The notes: a model not told the origin generated them from the sequence alone. Counted from the stretch's first letter, positions 18,354-28,983 are shown. The stretch is 64,000 nucleotides of DNA from Wolbachia endosymbiont (group E) of Neria commutata (GCF_964026735.1 NZ_OZ034692.1:124001-188000); one strand, 5' to 3'. Translations and numbers: made by a program.

Positions 18354-19604
18354 TTATTCAGTCTTTTGCCCTAAACCAAGTGTCCAGTGGTAAAAAGTAT
18401 TTGGCTCTTCTTTCCTCATTTTTCCTAGAAGTTGCCTTGCTAGTCTTCCATGATTTCGAAGCTTCTTATACTTTCTTCTGACCCACTTTTCTAGGTGCCG
18501 CTCTATGTTTCTCAGAGGTTTGTATATCTCTTTCCTGTAAAACCTGCCATAGTACTGATACCAGCCTCTGACTATTGGATTTACTATCTTTGATATTTCC
18601 TCTGATGTTTTGTGTGTATTTCGTAGTATTTTCCATGACCTTATGGTTGTAGTAATATTTTTCTTGGCCTTGTTGCTAATCGCAGGAAGAAATGAAACAA
18701 AATGCTTTCCTATTTTATTTCTTGCTAACCTGGGTCTAAATGTATAACCCAGAAAATCAAAACTTTGTTTAGGAAATTCACTTTTCCTATTGTCATCCTT
18801 GCAGTACACAATTTGTGTCTTTTCAGGATGTAATTTTAGCTTATACTCAGCCAATCTTTCTTCTATTGCTACCCTCATAAATTCTGCCTGCCTACTACTC
18901 TTGCAGTGCACTATCGCATCATCTACATACCTCTCAAATGCTATTGTTGGGCACTTTCGTCTCATCCACTCATCAAATACATGATGCATAAATATGTTTG
19001 AGATCAGCGGGCTTGTTGAACCTCCTTGCGGAACTCCTTTTTCCCTAACTACCTTACCGCCATCTGCTTGCTGAATTGGAGCTTTTATCCATCTTTCAAC
19101 ATACAGTATGACCCATTTGCAGTCTGTGTGCCTTTTGATAGCTTGCAATGCCAACTCGTGGTCCAAATTGTCGAAAAATCCTGCTATATCAAGATCTATC
19201 GTCCAATCGTACCACCAGCATCTTTTCCTCGCAGTTCCTACCGCATCCAGTGCAGATTTGTTTGGTCTATAACCATATGAATCTTCATGAAACTTCGGTT
19301 CTACTAACGGTTCTAGATACATTGTAGCTGCTGTCTGCGCTATCCTGTCCGATACTGAAGGAACACATAAAATTCTTTGTCCCCCTCCCGTACCTTTTGG
19401 TATTGCTACAGCTTTTACAGGCTCTGGAAAATAACTTCCAGATGACATCCGATTCCATAGTTTATAGAGATTATCTTTTAGATCTTCCTCAAACTTTGTT
19501 ATCGAAACCTCATCTACACCAGCAGCACCCTTGTTTTTGGACACTTGTTTATAAGCTCTCCTAATAAGTTGCTTCGGTATATCAAAAGACTTTGTTTTAT
19601 TCAT
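18354..19604 (-). CDS. ltrA: Group II intron reverse transcriptase/maturase
   Basis: The 416-residue protein has reverse transcriptase blocks in order: KNKGAAGVDEVSI (RT0/1), PVKAVAIPKGTGGGQRIL, LCVPSVSDRIAQTAATMYLEPLVEPKFHEDSYGYRPN (RT2), DWTIDLDIAGFFDNLDHELAL (RT3), KGVPQGGSTSPLISNIFMH (RT4), and the catalytic site FERYVDDAIVH (RT5, YVDD in place of YADD), then FDFLGYTFRPR and a maturase X domain ending VNPIVRGWYQYYGRFY. No HNH endonuclease domain is present, so mobility would be via target-primed entry at replication forks. Frame intact; likely functional. Confidence 0.95.
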   Translation of the reverse strand: MNKTKSFDIPKQLIRRAYKQVSKNKGAAGVDEVSITKFEEDLKDNLYKLWNRMSSGSYFPEPVKAVAIPKGTGGGQRILCVPSVSDRIAQTAATMYLEPLVEPKFHEDSYGYRPNKSALDAVGTARKRCWWYDWTIDLDIAGFFDNLDHELALQAIKRHTDCKWVILYVERWIKAPIQQADGGKVVREKGVPQGGSTSPLISNIFMHHVFDEWMRRKCPTIAFERYVDDAIVHCKSSRQAEFMRVAIEERLAEYKLKLHPEKTQIVYCKDDNRKSEFPKQSFDFLGYTFRPRLARNKIGKHFVSFLPAISNKAKKNITTTIRSWKILRNTHKTSEEISKIVNPIVRGWYQYYGRFYRKEIYKPLRNIERHLEKWVRRKYKKLRNHGRLARQLLGKMRKEEPNTFYHWTLGLGQKTE

Positions 19605-20155
19605 TTACTCCTCCCTTTCGGTTGACAAATAACTAAAACTGAATAACTCAGCCCCTTCGCTCCATTCCCATTACAGAAACTTCTTCACTACTACGAGCTG
19701 ATCCGCCCCTGTTTTCCGTATCGGTACTCTCACCCTTGGAGTTTAGCTCCTTGGATTTCTCCCTTATCATCGAAACGACAGGTTCCCGTAGTTCCACACA
19801 ATAGCCTGAAATAGATTCATGCCACCTCTATGCCGGACGCCATCTACCCAGTAAACAAGTTCCTGATAGACTTATCCCAGGTTAATCAAGACCCCCTGGT
19901 TTTGACGCCACCTAATTGTTTTCGACACTTCATCAGTGGTTCACTTTCGTTCATCTTTCTATTCCATACATGACGCATAATTACGCCTTTTCCATAATGC
20001 TCACTACCTTGGCTCTTTACCAAAGCAGCTTATGGTTGTTTGAAGCCTGCTCTTGTAAACCGGCTTCGAGGGGCCCACCCTCATCTATTGCGTAGCTTTT
20101 GCACTTAGTTTGCTCTTTTCAGAACATTCTTTGTGTCTCTATGGCACACCTTGAA

Positions 20156-21145
20156 CTACAAACTTTTTGCAACATCAAGAGCTGCATAAGTGAATATTGC
20201 ACTTGCACCTGCACGTTTAAAACTGATTAAAGATTCATGAATTACTTTGTCATAATCTAGCCATCCATTATTTGCTGCAGCTTTTATCATTGCATACTCA
20301 CCGCTTACTTGATAAGCAAAAATCGGAAAATTAAATTTATCACTTGCTGTTTTAATAACATCCAAATATGGCATGCCTGGTTTAACCATAATAAAATCTG
20401 CGCCTTCATTTATATCCATTTCAATTTCACAGATTGCTTCACGCGCATTCCGATAATCCATTTGATAACCACTTTTATCTATAGAATTTGATAGCCCACA
20501 TGAACCAACAACTTGCCTGAATAGTGCATAAAAACTGGAACAATATTTCACCGCATAGGATAATATTGATACATCCTGAAAACTCTCACCATCCAGTGCC
20601 TTTCTAATCATTCCTATTCTACCATCCATCATATCAGAAGGAGCAACTATATCGCACCCTGACCTTGCTAAAGCAAGTGCTTGCTTACATAATATCGACA
20701 CGGTTTCATCATTTTCTACATCCACCTTGTTGTCTTTTACAATACCGTCATGACCATGAATAGTGTATGGATCAAGTGCAACATCTGCAATAATACCAAT
20801 TTCAGGTACCTTTGATTTTACAGCACGAATTGCTCTGCAGATTAAGTTGTTAGAGTTATATGATTCTTCAGCATTTTTAGATTTTAATTTATTATTCACT
20901 ACGGGAAAAATCGCAACAGCATTGATTCCTAAATCCTTAGCTTCTTGAATTATCGACACTATTCCATCTATTGAATAGCATTTGACTTCAGGTAAGCCAG
21001 AAATTGGTTCAGTTGTTTCTTCTCCGCCCTGAACAAAAAGAGGTAAAACTAGATCATTTACTGATAAAGTGCTTTCACTTGTTAAATTGCGAATCCACTG
21101 ACTTGAGCGCTTGCGTCTTAGTCTAGTATTTGGGAAATTAAACAT
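20156..21145 (-). CDS. hemB: Delta-aminolevulinic acid dehydratase
   Basis: Condenses two 5-aminolevulinate molecules to porphobilinogen, the second step of cytoplasmic heme synthesis. The 329-residue protein is full length: N-terminal [39 protein letters not shown], the metal/allosteric region [20 protein letters not shown], Schiff-base lysine region [14 protein letters not shown] and [18 protein letters not shown]. The Mg-type signature (no Cys-rich zinc triad in [12 protein letters not shown]) is as in alphaproteobacteria. Its start overlaps the nuoH end by 8 bases, suggesting co-transcription after nuoH. A group II intron begins 6 bases after the stop, likely depriving it of its original terminator. 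Confidence 0.97.
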   Translation of the reverse strand: MFNFPNTRLRRKRSSQWIRNLTSESTLSVNDLVLPLFVQGGEETTEPISGLPEVKCYSIDGIVSIIQEAKDLGINAVAIFPVVNNKLKSKNAEESYNSNNLICRAIRAVKSKVPEIGIIADVALDPYTIHGHDGIVKDNKVDVENDETVSILCKQALALARSGCDIVAPSDMMDGRIGMIRKALDGESFQDVSILSYAVKYCSSFYALFRQVVGSCGLSNSIDKSGYQMDYRNAREAICEIEMDINEGADFIMVKPGMPYLDVIKTASDKFNFPIFAYQVSGEYAMIKAAANNGWLDYDKVIHESLISFKRAGASAIFTYAALDVAKSL

Positions 21146-22163
21146 TAGATCCAGGTAAATTTCCAGTAAAGAGCAACACTCCTGAAACGAGAATCACCCA
21201 AAACACTGATATTGGTAAAAACACTTTCCAACCAAGGCGCATGAGTTGATCATATCGATAACGAGGTATTGTGGCTCTAATCCAAATAAATATAAACAAA
21301 AGTACAACTATTTTTAAAATAAACCAAATTAAACCAGGAATTTTATAAAATAAACTCAGCTCTAATGGAGGGTACCACCCACCCAGAAAGAATATTGTCA
21401 TCATAGCGCTTGCTAAAATCATATTTGCATACTCTCCAAGGAAAAAGAGAGCAAAAGGCATGGAGGAATATTCAACATTATACCCGGTAACAAGTTCTGA
21501 TTCGGCTTCTGGTAAGTCAAATGGATGACGATTCGTTTCTGCAAGCAAAGAAATAAAAAATATTACCCCGATAGGCATGAGTAGTAAATCAACCCAAAAC
21601 GGCATATTATGTTTTTTCACGACCATTTCTCCAAGATTTAATGTGCCAGTGGTAATAACAACTGTGGCAACTATTAATCCTATTGAAACTTCATATGAAA
21701 TCATCTGAGCAGCTGACCTTATGCCACCAAGAAATGCGTAGTTAGAGTTACTTGACCAGCCTGCAATAATGATACCATAAACTCCCAAAGATGATATAGC
21801 CAGCACATAAAGCACACCGACATTAATGTTTGCTATAACCTTAGGAATCACCACTTGCTGACCATTTTCGATAATTACATCAGCACCAAACGGTATTACT
21901 GCCCAGGCAATCAATGCTAAAATGAAAGTTAGCATTGGAGCCATAATGAACAGTATAGTACTTGCTCTAAAGGGTATTATTGGCTCTTTAATTATTAATT
22001 TGATAGCATCTGCAAACGGCTGTAATAACCCAAATGGTCCGACCACACTTGGGCCGTGCCTCAGTTGAATTGCACCAATAACTTTACGCTCAAAGTACAC
22101 CAAATACGCAACCGACAACAATAACGGAATGAGAAGAAAGAGAATTTGAATTATCAGAAGCAT
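21138..22163 (-). CDS. nuoH: NADH-quinone oxidoreductase subunit H
   Basis: Inner-membrane subunit of respiratory complex I that forms the quinone-binding junction with the hydrophilic arm. The 341-residue protein has about eight transmembrane helices and the signatures [58 protein letters not shown] and [25 protein letters not shown]. The ATG at 22163 ([11 protein letters not shown]) matches family length; an upstream extension would overlap the preceding membrane-protein gene. Lies between that gene and hemB. Confidence 0.97.
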   Translation of the reverse strand: MLLIIQILFLLIPLLLSVAYLVYFERKVIGAIQLRHGPSVVGPFGLLQPFADAIKLIIKEPIIPFRASTILFIMAPMLTFILALIAWAVIPFGADVIIENGQQVVIPKVIANINVGVLYVLAISSLGVYGIIIAGWSSNSNYAFLGGIRSAAQMISYEVSIGLIVATVVITTGTLNLGEMVVKKHNMPFWVDLLLMPIGVIFFISLLAETNRHPFDLPEAESELVTGYNVEYSSMPFALFFLGEYANMILASAMMTIFFLGGWYPPLELSLFYKIPGLIWFILKIVVLLFIFIWIRATIPRYRYDQLMRLGWKVFLPISVFWVILVSGVLLFTGNLPGSNV

Positions 22164-22167
22164 AGAG

Positions 22168-22779
22168 TTACCGCAATAATATGAAAGAAGGCAGAACACT
22201 AACTGAAATAACAGATAAAACGGACAATACAACTAAAATAAAAACATTTGCTGTACTTTTAAATCGCCCGTTATTTAGCATGGTAGTAAAATACATCATA
22301 AATATCATCAATACCACAAGACAAAAAATTGAAAAAGAAAAACAACTTGTGAACATACTTTCAATAGAAGTGCATTCTATGTGAAATATTCTTCTGAGTG
22401 AAGCGAATGGATCACATTCAACAATTTCAAATTCAAATACAATAAAATTTGATAAGGGAAAGGCGAAAAATAAATAACAAAGTATCATTTTATAAGCAGT
22501 TTTCTGCTTATAAAACCACATTTCTAACAGCAGTAACGAACTCATGGAGCAGAGAGCGTATAAATCCACTGAAACCATAAAACTAATATAAAAAAAACAT
22601 AGAGTGCAGCAGATATACACGCATAAGGAAAAAACAAGGGGAGTCATATTGATATTTTTTTTATTCAGAAGATATGAATTCAATGCTCTGAACAAAACCA
22701 TGCCGGAAATAATTTTAGGGATGAGAAAAAAAATTATCGCTGCAAGCGTAAGAAATACAATAAATCCAAGAAACATCAT
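22168..22779 (-). CDS. Hypothetical multi-pass membrane protein between nuoG and nuoH
   Basis: A 203-residue protein with about five to six hydrophobic stretches ([97 protein letters not shown]) and few charged residues. It does not look like a known Nuo subunit. Spacing to nuoG (6 bases) and nuoH (5 bases) shows an operon, so an accessory or assembly role for complex I is a reasonable guess only. The region 22390-22440 carries a more polar loop ([15 protein letters not shown]). Confidence 0.75.
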   Translation of the reverse strand: MMFLGFIVFLTLAAIIFFLIPKIISGMVLFRALNSYLLNKKNINMTPLVFSLCVYICCTLCFFYISFMVSVDLYALCSMSSLLLLEMWFYKQKTAYKMILCYLFFAFPLSNFIVFEFEIVECDPFASLRRIFHIECTSIESMFTSCFSFSIFCLVVLMIFMMYFTTMLNNGRFKSTANVFILVVLSVLSVISVSVLPSFILLR

Positions 22780-22785
22780 ACTCTT

Positions 22786-24828
22786 TTAGCAACTGAGAAA
22801 AGCCTTAGTACAATCTGCCATTATTTTTGAAGCGCGACTTATTGAATCTGTCATATAAAAATTATACTCTTTAAAAGTAAAGGGCATATCACTTAAATTT
22901 ATCTCCGCACTGCTTATCGATACCCATTTATTTTTTATCACTTGATCGGCATTTCTAAATTGTGGACCTAAAGTGTCTAATTTTTTTCTCACATCAAATA
23001 AGCTATCATACGGTAATGAGAGATCCAAATATTGTGAGAGATTTTTAATAATTAACCAGTCCTCCTTTGCTTCACCTGGAGGAAATACAGCTAAATTTGT
23101 TCTTTGCACTCTGCCCTCAGTGTTTACATAAGTTGCATATTTTTCTGTATATGCAGAGCCAGGTAGTATGATATCTGCTACATGTGCGCTTTTATCACCA
23201 TGATGACCTTGATAAATTACAAATGTATTTTCTAATTTTGACGTATCAATTTCATCTGCAGCAAGAAGATAAACAACTTCTATGTTACCACTTTCTGCAT
23301 TTTCCAGTGTCTGATTAGTGTCTTTTCCACCTCTTTTGGGAACAAACCCAACGTCCAGACCACCAACTCTCGCTGCAGCTTTATGAAGCACATTAAAGCC
23401 ATTCCAATCATCTTTAATCATGTTAAATTTTTCTGCAATTGTGCCAGCTAGAGCTAAAATTGAGTTAGCATCATCCCTTATCAATGCGTCTTGACCGATG
23501 ATTAGCATAGGATTCTGAGCAGCATTTAGTAGCTCGCAGAACTTATGCTTTCCTTCTGCTATTTCGTTTAAAATGTTTGGGTCATCACCTAATTTTTCAA
23601 CATGATATAGGTATTCAATATCAGGACCAATACTTGCAATAGTAAAACCACCTTGCAAGTATCTCTTTCTCAATCTTGCGTTAATGATTGGTGCTTCTGT
23701 TCTTGGATTTGTATTTATCAGCAGACATAAATCTGCGTTTTCTATACCCTCAATTGTAGTATTAAACACATATGATGCTCGATTATTTGGTATAAGCTTT
23801 GCACGATCTTGTCTGCAATCTATATTTCCTGAACCAAGCTTTTGCATCATTTCTTTGAGCAGAAGCATAGACTCACAATCTGCTAAATCCCCTGCAAGCG
23901 CAGCCATTTTATTTGATTTTGTGCTCTTTAATTTTTTTGTAGCAACAGTTAATGCCTCATTCCAATCAACTGGAACTAATTTACCATCCTTTTTTACATA
24001 AGGTCGATCAAGTCGCTGCACTTTCAGCCCATCATAAGCAAATCGAGTTTTATCTGATATCCACTCTTCATTTATTTCTTCGTTCAGCCTTGGCAATATC
24101 CGCATAACCTCTGGACCACGATAATCAACTCTGATTGCGCTACCGACTGCATCCAGCACATCTATAGTCTCACAATGTGATAGCTCCCAAGAACGCGCTT
24201 TAAAAGAATAAGGTTTGGAAGTTAAAGCTCCCACAGGGCAGAGATCTATGATGTTTCCAGATAATTCAGAGCTAATATGCTTTCTTATGTAAGTGCTGAT
24301 TTCTACATTTTCTCCTCTTCCGATTCCTCCAAGTTCATTTGTACCTGCAACATCTGACAAAAATCTAACACACCTTGTACAATGAATGCACCTGTTCATC
24401 GCAGTTTCAATCAGTGGACCAAAATGCTTTTTTGGTACAGCTCTTTTATGCTCCTCGAGTCTGCTAACTCCTTTCCCATAAGTCATCGTGATATCTTGCA
24501 GATCGCACTCACCACCTTGATCACAAATTGGGCAATCAAGCGGATGATTAATGAGTAAGAATTCAAGCACACCTTCACGCGCTTTCTTAACTTTGGGAGT
24601 ATCAGTATGAATAACCATACCTTCTGCAACTGGCATTGCACAAGAAGCTACTGGTTTTGGAGGTCCACCCTCCACTTCAACCAAACACATTCTGCAGTTA
24701 CCAGCAATTGCTAAGCGCTCATGATAACAAAAACGTGGAATCTCCACCCCCGCCATTTCACAAGCTTGAATTATAGTGAGACCGTGCTCTACTTCACATT
24801 CCTTAGAGTCGATAGTAACCTTAACCAC
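22786..24828 (-). CDS. nuoG: NADH-quinone oxidoreductase subunit G
   Basis: Iron-sulfur subunit of complex I carrying electrons from NuoE/F towards quinone. The 680-residue protein shows the [2Fe-2S] ferredoxin domain (IPRFCYHERLAIAGNCRMCLVE, then SCAMP), the His/Cys cluster (HPLDCPICDQGGECDLQD), the [4Fe-4S] motif NRCIHCTRCVRF and a degenerate molybdopterin-oxidoreductase domain (ALAGDLADCES, GADEIDTSK-like). Length agrees with alphaproteobacterial and mitochondrial 75-kDa subunits. First gene of the nuoG-membrane protein-nuoH-hemB run here. Confidence 0.97.
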   Translation of the reverse strand: MVKVTIDSKECEVEHGLTIIQACEMAGVEIPRFCYHERLAIAGNCRMCLVEVEGGPPKPVASCAMPVAEGMVIHTDTPKVKKAREGVLEFLLINHPLDCPICDQGGECDLQDITMTYGKGVSRLEEHKRAVPKKHFGPLIETAMNRCIHCTRCVRFLSDVAGTNELGGIGRGENVEISTYIRKHISSELSGNIIDLCPVGALTSKPYSFKARSWELSHCETIDVLDAVGSAIRVDYRGPEVMRILPRLNEEINEEWISDKTRFAYDGLKVQRLDRPYVKKDGKLVPVDWNEALTVATKKLKSTKSNKMAALAGDLADCESMLLLKEMMQKLGSGNIDCRQDRAKLIPNNRASYVFNTTIEGIENADLCLLINTNPRTEAPIINARLRKRYLQGGFTIASIGPDIEYLYHVEKLGDDPNILNEIAEGKHKFCELLNAAQNPMLIIGQDALIRDDANSILALAGTIAEKFNMIKDDWNGFNVLHKAAARVGGLDVGFVPKRGGKDTNQTLENAESGNIEVVYLLAADEIDTSKLENTFVIYQGHHGDKSAHVADIILPGSAYTEKYATYVNTEGRVQRTNLAVFPPGEAKEDWLIIKNLSQYLDLSLPYDSLFDVRKKLDTLGPQFRNADQVIKNKWVSISSAEINLSDMPFTFKEYNFYMTDSISRASKIMADCTKAFLSC

Positions 24829-24838
24829 AAATTTAAAC

Positions 24839-25054
24839 CTATGATACAGCTTCCCATTTTATAGGATCACCACTAGTCTCATCTTCAACAAGACTACCAT
24901 CATCATATTGAGCAGACATATAGTTCATACGCGAATCACGATCTATGTACCTAACAGGCTTTACTGGTTTATTATTGTACATTCTTTGCTCAGCTTTCTT
25001 ACGCTGAGTAGGGTTATTTTTACTAGCTGTTTTCGCCTTTCCGCCTGCTGCCAT
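24839..25054 (-). CDS. Small conserved basic protein, function unknown
   Basis: A 71-residue protein 10 bases upstream of nuoG. The N-terminal half is basic and low in hydrophobicity (KAKTASKNNPTQRKKAEQRM), the C-terminal half acidic (NYMSAQYDDGSLVEDETSGDPIKWEAVS). No domain recognised. Its tight spacing to nuoG and clean frame suggest a real gene. The YDDGSLVEDxTSGDPIKWE ending looks like a conserved patch that could fold as a small hairpin. Confidence 0.7.
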   Translation of the reverse strand: MAAGGKAKTASKNNPTQRKKAEQRMYNNKPVKPVRYIDRDSRMNYMSAQYDDGSLVEDETSGDPIKWEAVS

Positions 25055-25227
25055 ATAAACTCCTAAAAATTTCTCATTCTATTTTAACACTTAAGTATAT
25101 AGCGTCAATATTAAATAACTTTAAAAGTTCAATAAGTACGCAATGATATTGATAGCTGTAGTGAAATGTTAACTAGGTTTATATCCTATTACCACTGTTT
25201 TTGCAAATTTATCGTGAAAAAACTGTA

Positions 25228-26067
25228 GACCCCCTGCGAAAAAGTAGAAAGTAGGTGAAAACGACTAAAAAGCATGTAAAATGAAAATTTTAGAAGAGTA
25301 AAATGGCAATAAGTTACGTAAAAATAGCAAGAACACCATATATTTTTAGACAATTGACAGGGCTCACAACATCTGAATTTGAAAAAATTGTGGCAAAAGT
25401 GCGTCCAGAGTGGGAAAAAATGGAAGCGAAAAAGAAATGTCACGGAAGAAAATCGCATGTTGAGGCGCTAGAAGACAGGATTTTATGTGTTCTAATTTAT
25501 TACAGAACGTACATAACGCATCCATTTTTGGGCTTTTTGTTTAATTTGCACAACTCAAATATTTGCCGACTTTTGAAGAAAATGGAGCCATTATTGGCCA
25601 AAAAAATTGCGATAAAAAAGGATAGAACGCCGACTCCAGAAAGGATTTTAAAAATTTTAGCAGACGTCACGGAGCAACCGATACAGCGGCCGAAAGACAG
25701 CAAAAAACGTAAGAAAAGTTATTCCGGAAAGAAAAAAATGACCACAATAAAAACCGAAATTGTGATCGAGGGAAATGGGCAAATTTTGTCAGTTTCAAGA
25801 TCACATCGAGGTCGAATGCATGATTTTCGCATAAGGAAACAGGAAAAATTGTTGCCCAAAGATAGCATAAAATATGCTGATTCTGGGTATCAAGGTTGGC
25901 AAAAATTGCAGAAGAACGTTGTGATTCCGTACAAAAAATACCGTAAAAAGCCACTATCGTAGGAGCAACCGGAATTGTGAATTTGCGGCATGGGCTTCAA
26001 TCTTATTTCTTAATGTTTTTACCTAATCTCATATTCTAAATTTTCACCCCTTGATTCGCAGCAGGTC
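25228..26067 (+). mobile_element. IS5-type element with internal 3' deletion (copy 3), 840 bp
   Basis: Left end GACCCCCTGCGAAAA at 25228 and right end TTCGCAGCAGGTC at 26067, both flanked by TA. The right end resembles the GACCTGCTGC variant found in the copies at 30.9 and 33.4 kb. About 140 bp of the transposase 3' part is missing at about 25965, where ACTATCGTAGGAGCAACC joins GGAATTGTGAATTTGCGGC. Confidence 0.8.
25303..25962 (+). pseudogene. IS5-type transposase, C-terminally truncated
   Basis: A 219-residue single frame without the amber codon seen in copies 1 and 6: it reads RLLKKMEPLLAKKIAIKKDRT through. It retains DVTEQPIQRPK and YADSGYQGWQ but stops at YRKKPLS, so the catalytic Glu region (RVENKIREIK) is lost. 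Divergence from the other copies (SVSRSHRGR, KEKLLPKDS) suggests an older insertion. Confidence 0.85.
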
Positions 26068-26178
26068 TACGGAAGATTATGAGTACGGGTATAAGTAGAG
26101 TTACCTTCCCTTCTATCTTATTTATATCATATTTTTAATTTACAACAGCGTGGATTTATTTGGAGTACCTTAGCGTAG

Positions 26179-26201
26179 ATCCCGCTAACAAGCAGCGGGA
26201 T
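26179..26201. repeat. Small palindromic repeat
   Basis: ATCCCGCT and AGCGGGAT arms of 8 bp around a 7-base loop, locally GC-rich in an AT-rich gap downstream of the ankyrin gene. It is of the type of dispersed GC-rich palindromes seen in Wolbachia and Rickettsia. It could act as a terminator for the ankyrin gene although no T run follows. Confidence 0.6.
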
Positions 26202-26250
26202 AACGAACCGGCAAATCATACCTAAATTAGCTATATATCCGGTCAAAAAA

Positions 26251-28983
26251 TCATTTCTGTAACCAAGTTTTATTACCACCAAGCAATATTTCATTAAGAC
26301 TAGTATTAGGATCACCCCCACCCATTTTCCGTATAGCTCTTTCAGCATCGCCTACATTATTCCGCTCCATCGATTGTTCAATTGGTGACAAAAGATTTTC
26401 AGGAACTGGTTTTTGTATTTTGTTAGACTTAGCAGTAACAAACATATCAGCAACAACATACACTAACGATAACACGGTATTTACTATAGTAGTTGGTGCA
26501 GTTGTAACAGCGTTATTATTATGATCTCCGGAAGTAAGTAGAGCTGAAGATTTTGTAGTAGAATCCTTAATCAAATTAACAACCTTATCACTTACCAATG
26601 AGGATCTTCCTGGTTGGGTTTCTGTTACAGAGCGACGACTACGTCTTCCGCATCGATAATGTGAAAGAAATTCAACGACTTGTGGATTACATAGACTTTT
26701 TGCAGTATCTAACGGTGTTTTACCACTCTTATCTTTAGCCATTACATCAGCCCCTTTCTCTACAAGGTATTTAACTACATCTAAGTTACCATACAAGCAA
26801 AGGTTATTTATAAGACCATGCATAGCAGCATAATGCAGAGGTGTACGGCCTGTTTTACTTTGAGCATTAATGTCAGCTCCATTCTCTACAAGGTACTTAA
26901 CTACATTAATGTGTCTATGGATAACAGCCTCATGTAAAGGTGTATAATCTCCTCCATTTCTAACACTAATATCAGTACCCTCATATAAATATGGTGCATA
27001 ACCTCTTTCACTCCTAACATTAATATCAGTACCTTCCTGTACAAGACATCTCACCCTATCTAACTTTCCATGCTTAGCAGCTGAATGTAAAGACGTATTG
27101 TCATGCTCGTCACATGTGACTCGTGGCTCCTCTGTAACCTGTTGTCCTTCTGTAACTCGCTGTCTTTCTGTAGCCTGTGGCACTTCTGTAACTTGTTGTC
27201 CTTTCTCCGCAAGGTGTTCAACTATATCTAAATGACAGTCTTGATCAGCTATTTGCAGAGGAGTTTTGCCGTCACTATCAGTAACTTGTGGATTAGCACC
27301 ATTTGCTATAAGGTATTTTACTATATCTAAGTTACCATTCTTAGCAGCCAAATGAAGAGGAGTCTCACCATATCTTTTAGAATTAACATCAGCCCCTGCA
27401 TTTACAAGATATCTTACTATCTCTAAATTACCTTTACTGACAGCAGCATGCAAAGGCGCTCCAAGATTAACATTAGCTCCTTTTTCTATGAGATATTTTA
27501 CTAAATCTAAATTGCCACTTTCAGCAGCTATATGAAGAGAAGTGCTTTGATTGTGTTTAATATTGACATTCATTCCCTTCCTTTCTATAAGATGCTTAAC
27601 TAAATCTAAACTGCCTTTTTTCGCAGCTTCATGCAGAATGTTGCTCCTATTCCAATGAAGATTAGCTCCTTTATCTACAAGAAATATTGCAATGTCAAAT
27701 TTCTCTTCTTCTATAGCTACTTGTAGAGATTGCTTTCCACGTACCCAAACATTAACACCAACACCTTTTTCTTCCACAAGGTATTTTACTAAATCTAGAT
27801 CTCCTTTTTTAATAGCTAGAAATAAAGTTTCATTACCACCTCTCCTGGAATCAGCACCCTTTTCTATGAGGTACTTTGCTATATCTAAATGACCATTCCT
27901 GGCAGCATCATATAGAGGTGTAGTTTTACTACTTCCTCCTTCAACATTAACATAAGCTCCTTTTCCTGCAAGATACTTTACTACATCAAGCTCACCTTTA
28001 AAAACAGCTCTATGCAAAGGACTGTAGCCATTACTGTCCTTTACATTAACACCAGCTCCGCTTTCGATAAGATATTTTACTAAATTTAAGTTGCCACTCT
28101 TAGCAGCATAGGACAATAATAATGAGGGTACATCGTTTCTTCTTTTAACGTCAACACCAGCAGCTTTTTCTATAAGATATTTTACTAAATCTAAGCTACC
28201 ACTTTCAGCAGCATACAATAAAGATGTACTGCCATATCTGTCAGAAGATGTAAAATCAGCCCCGTTTCCGATAAGATATTTTACTAAATCTAAGTTGCCA
28301 CTCTCAGCAGCTAAATGTACAGGTGTTTTATGAAAAAAATCTTTAGTATTTAAATCAGCACCATTTTCTACAAGATATTCAATTATATTCAAATGGCCTC
28401 CCTTAACAGCCAAGTGTAAAAGCGTATCACCACTTTCATTTTTAGCATTAATATCAGCACCATTTGCCTTAAGATATTCAACTATATTCAAATGACCTCC
28501 CTTAACAGCCAAGTGCAAAGGAGCATCACCCTTGCTATTTTTAGCATTAATATCAGCATCGTCCTCTACAAAATACTTTATCATATCTAAATCACCTTGC
28601 TCAGCGCCTGAGTGCACAGATGCATCACTATACCTTTCTGCTAGTAGCATTTCTGTAGTTGGCGATATTTCTGTTGTAGCATTTTGTACTCTAGTGACTG
28701 GTGGAATTTGTGTTGTAACATTTTGTGGCACTTCTGTTGTAGCATTTTGCCTTTCTGTAATCCGTGGCACTTTTGTTGTAATATTTTGTCTTTCTGTAAC
28801 TTGAGGCATTGCTGTTGTAGCATTTTGCCCTTCTATACCATGCTCTTCACCAAAAAGCGCATCAAAAATCCCAGAGGCTTCGCCGATTACCTCAGACCAT
28901 ACATTTCGTTTTGAACGATGAAGCTCCACTGTATCATCTATTGTAGTTCCATTATTAGTTAATTGTTGCTCATTCACACCCAT
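26251..28983 (-). CDS. Large ankyrin-repeat protein (910 residues) with C-terminal hydrophobic segment
   Basis: About 18-20 ankyrin repeats fill residues 120-770, many reading xxLHLAAxxGNLDLVKYLIExGADVN. The N-terminus has a furin-like RSKR at residues 23-26 and a block of near-11-residue repeats rich in T, V, P (ERQNATTEVPQ type), and a similar TE-rich block interrupts the repeats (QQVTEVPQATERQRVTEGQQ). After the last repeat comes CGRRSRRSV, then a hydrophobic stretch (TTIVNTVLSLVYVVADMFVTA) near residue 840 that may insert in a membrane. The frame is intact. Such proteins are candidate type IV-secreted host-interaction factors, but no secretion evidence exists here. Flanked by mobile elements on both sides. 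Confidence 0.9.
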   Translation of the reverse strand: MGVNEQQLTNNGTTIDDTVELHRSKRNVWSEVIGEASGIFDALFGEEHGIEGQNATTAMPQVTERQNITTKVPRITERQNATTEVPQNVTTQIPPVTRVQNATTEISPTTEMLLAERYSDASVHSGAEQGDLDMIKYFVEDDADINAKNSKGDAPLHLAVKGGHLNIVEYLKANGADINAKNESGDTLLHLAVKGGHLNIIEYLVENGADLNTKDFFHKTPVHLAAESGNLDLVKYLIGNGADFTSSDRYGSTSLLYAAESGSLDLVKYLIEKAAGVDVKRRNDVPSLLLSYAAKSGNLNLVKYLIESGAGVNVKDSNGYSPLHRAVFKGELDVVKYLAGKGAYVNVEGGSSKTTPLYDAARNGHLDIAKYLIEKGADSRRGGNETLFLAIKKGDLDLVKYLVEEKGVGVNVWVRGKQSLQVAIEEEKFDIAIFLVDKGANLHWNRSNILHEAAKKGSLDLVKHLIERKGMNVNIKHNQSTSLHIAAESGNLDLVKYLIEKGANVNLGAPLHAAVSKGNLEIVRYLVNAGADVNSKRYGETPLHLAAKNGNLDIVKYLIANGANPQVTDSDGKTPLQIADQDCHLDIVEHLAEKGQQVTEVPQATERQRVTEGQQVTEEPRVTCDEHDNTSLHSAAKHGKLDRVRCLVQEGTDINVRSERGYAPYLYEGTDISVRNGGDYTPLHEAVIHRHINVVKYLVENGADINAQSKTGRTPLHYAAMHGLINNLCLYGNLDVVKYLVEKGADVMAKDKSGKTPLDTAKSLCNPQVVEFLSHYRCGRRSRRSVTETQPGRSSLVSDKVVNLIKDSTTKSSALLTSGDHNNNAVTTAPTTIVNTVLSLVYVVADMFVTAKSNKIQKPVPENLLSPIEQSMERNNVGDAERAIRKMGGGDPNTSLNEILLGGNKTWLQK

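Larger units (their letters stand above)
18282..20149 (-). mobile_element. Group II intron with reverse transcriptase
   Basis: The 5' end GTGTGCC at 20149 fits the GUGYG start of group II introns, about 545 bases of structured RNA precede the reverse transcriptase gene, and domain V plus a domain VI hairpin follow it. Domain VI pairs GACTGGTGG with CCACCGGTC and the intron probably ends at CTAC (18282). The 5' flank is the last codons of hemB plus 6 bases; the 3' flank is the interior of the giant effector gene. The 20150-19605 stretch holds no gene. Confidence 0.75.

Noticed and set aside
28532-28914. Several frames over the N-terminal repeats of the ankyrin gene on both strands
   Set aside because: Short tandem repeats keep alternative frames open by chance; only the ankyrin frame has family features.
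26251-28983. CRISPR array, suggested by the regular repeats
   Set aside because: The periodicity is that of ankyrin codons and short peptide repeats, not identical repeats with unique spacers.
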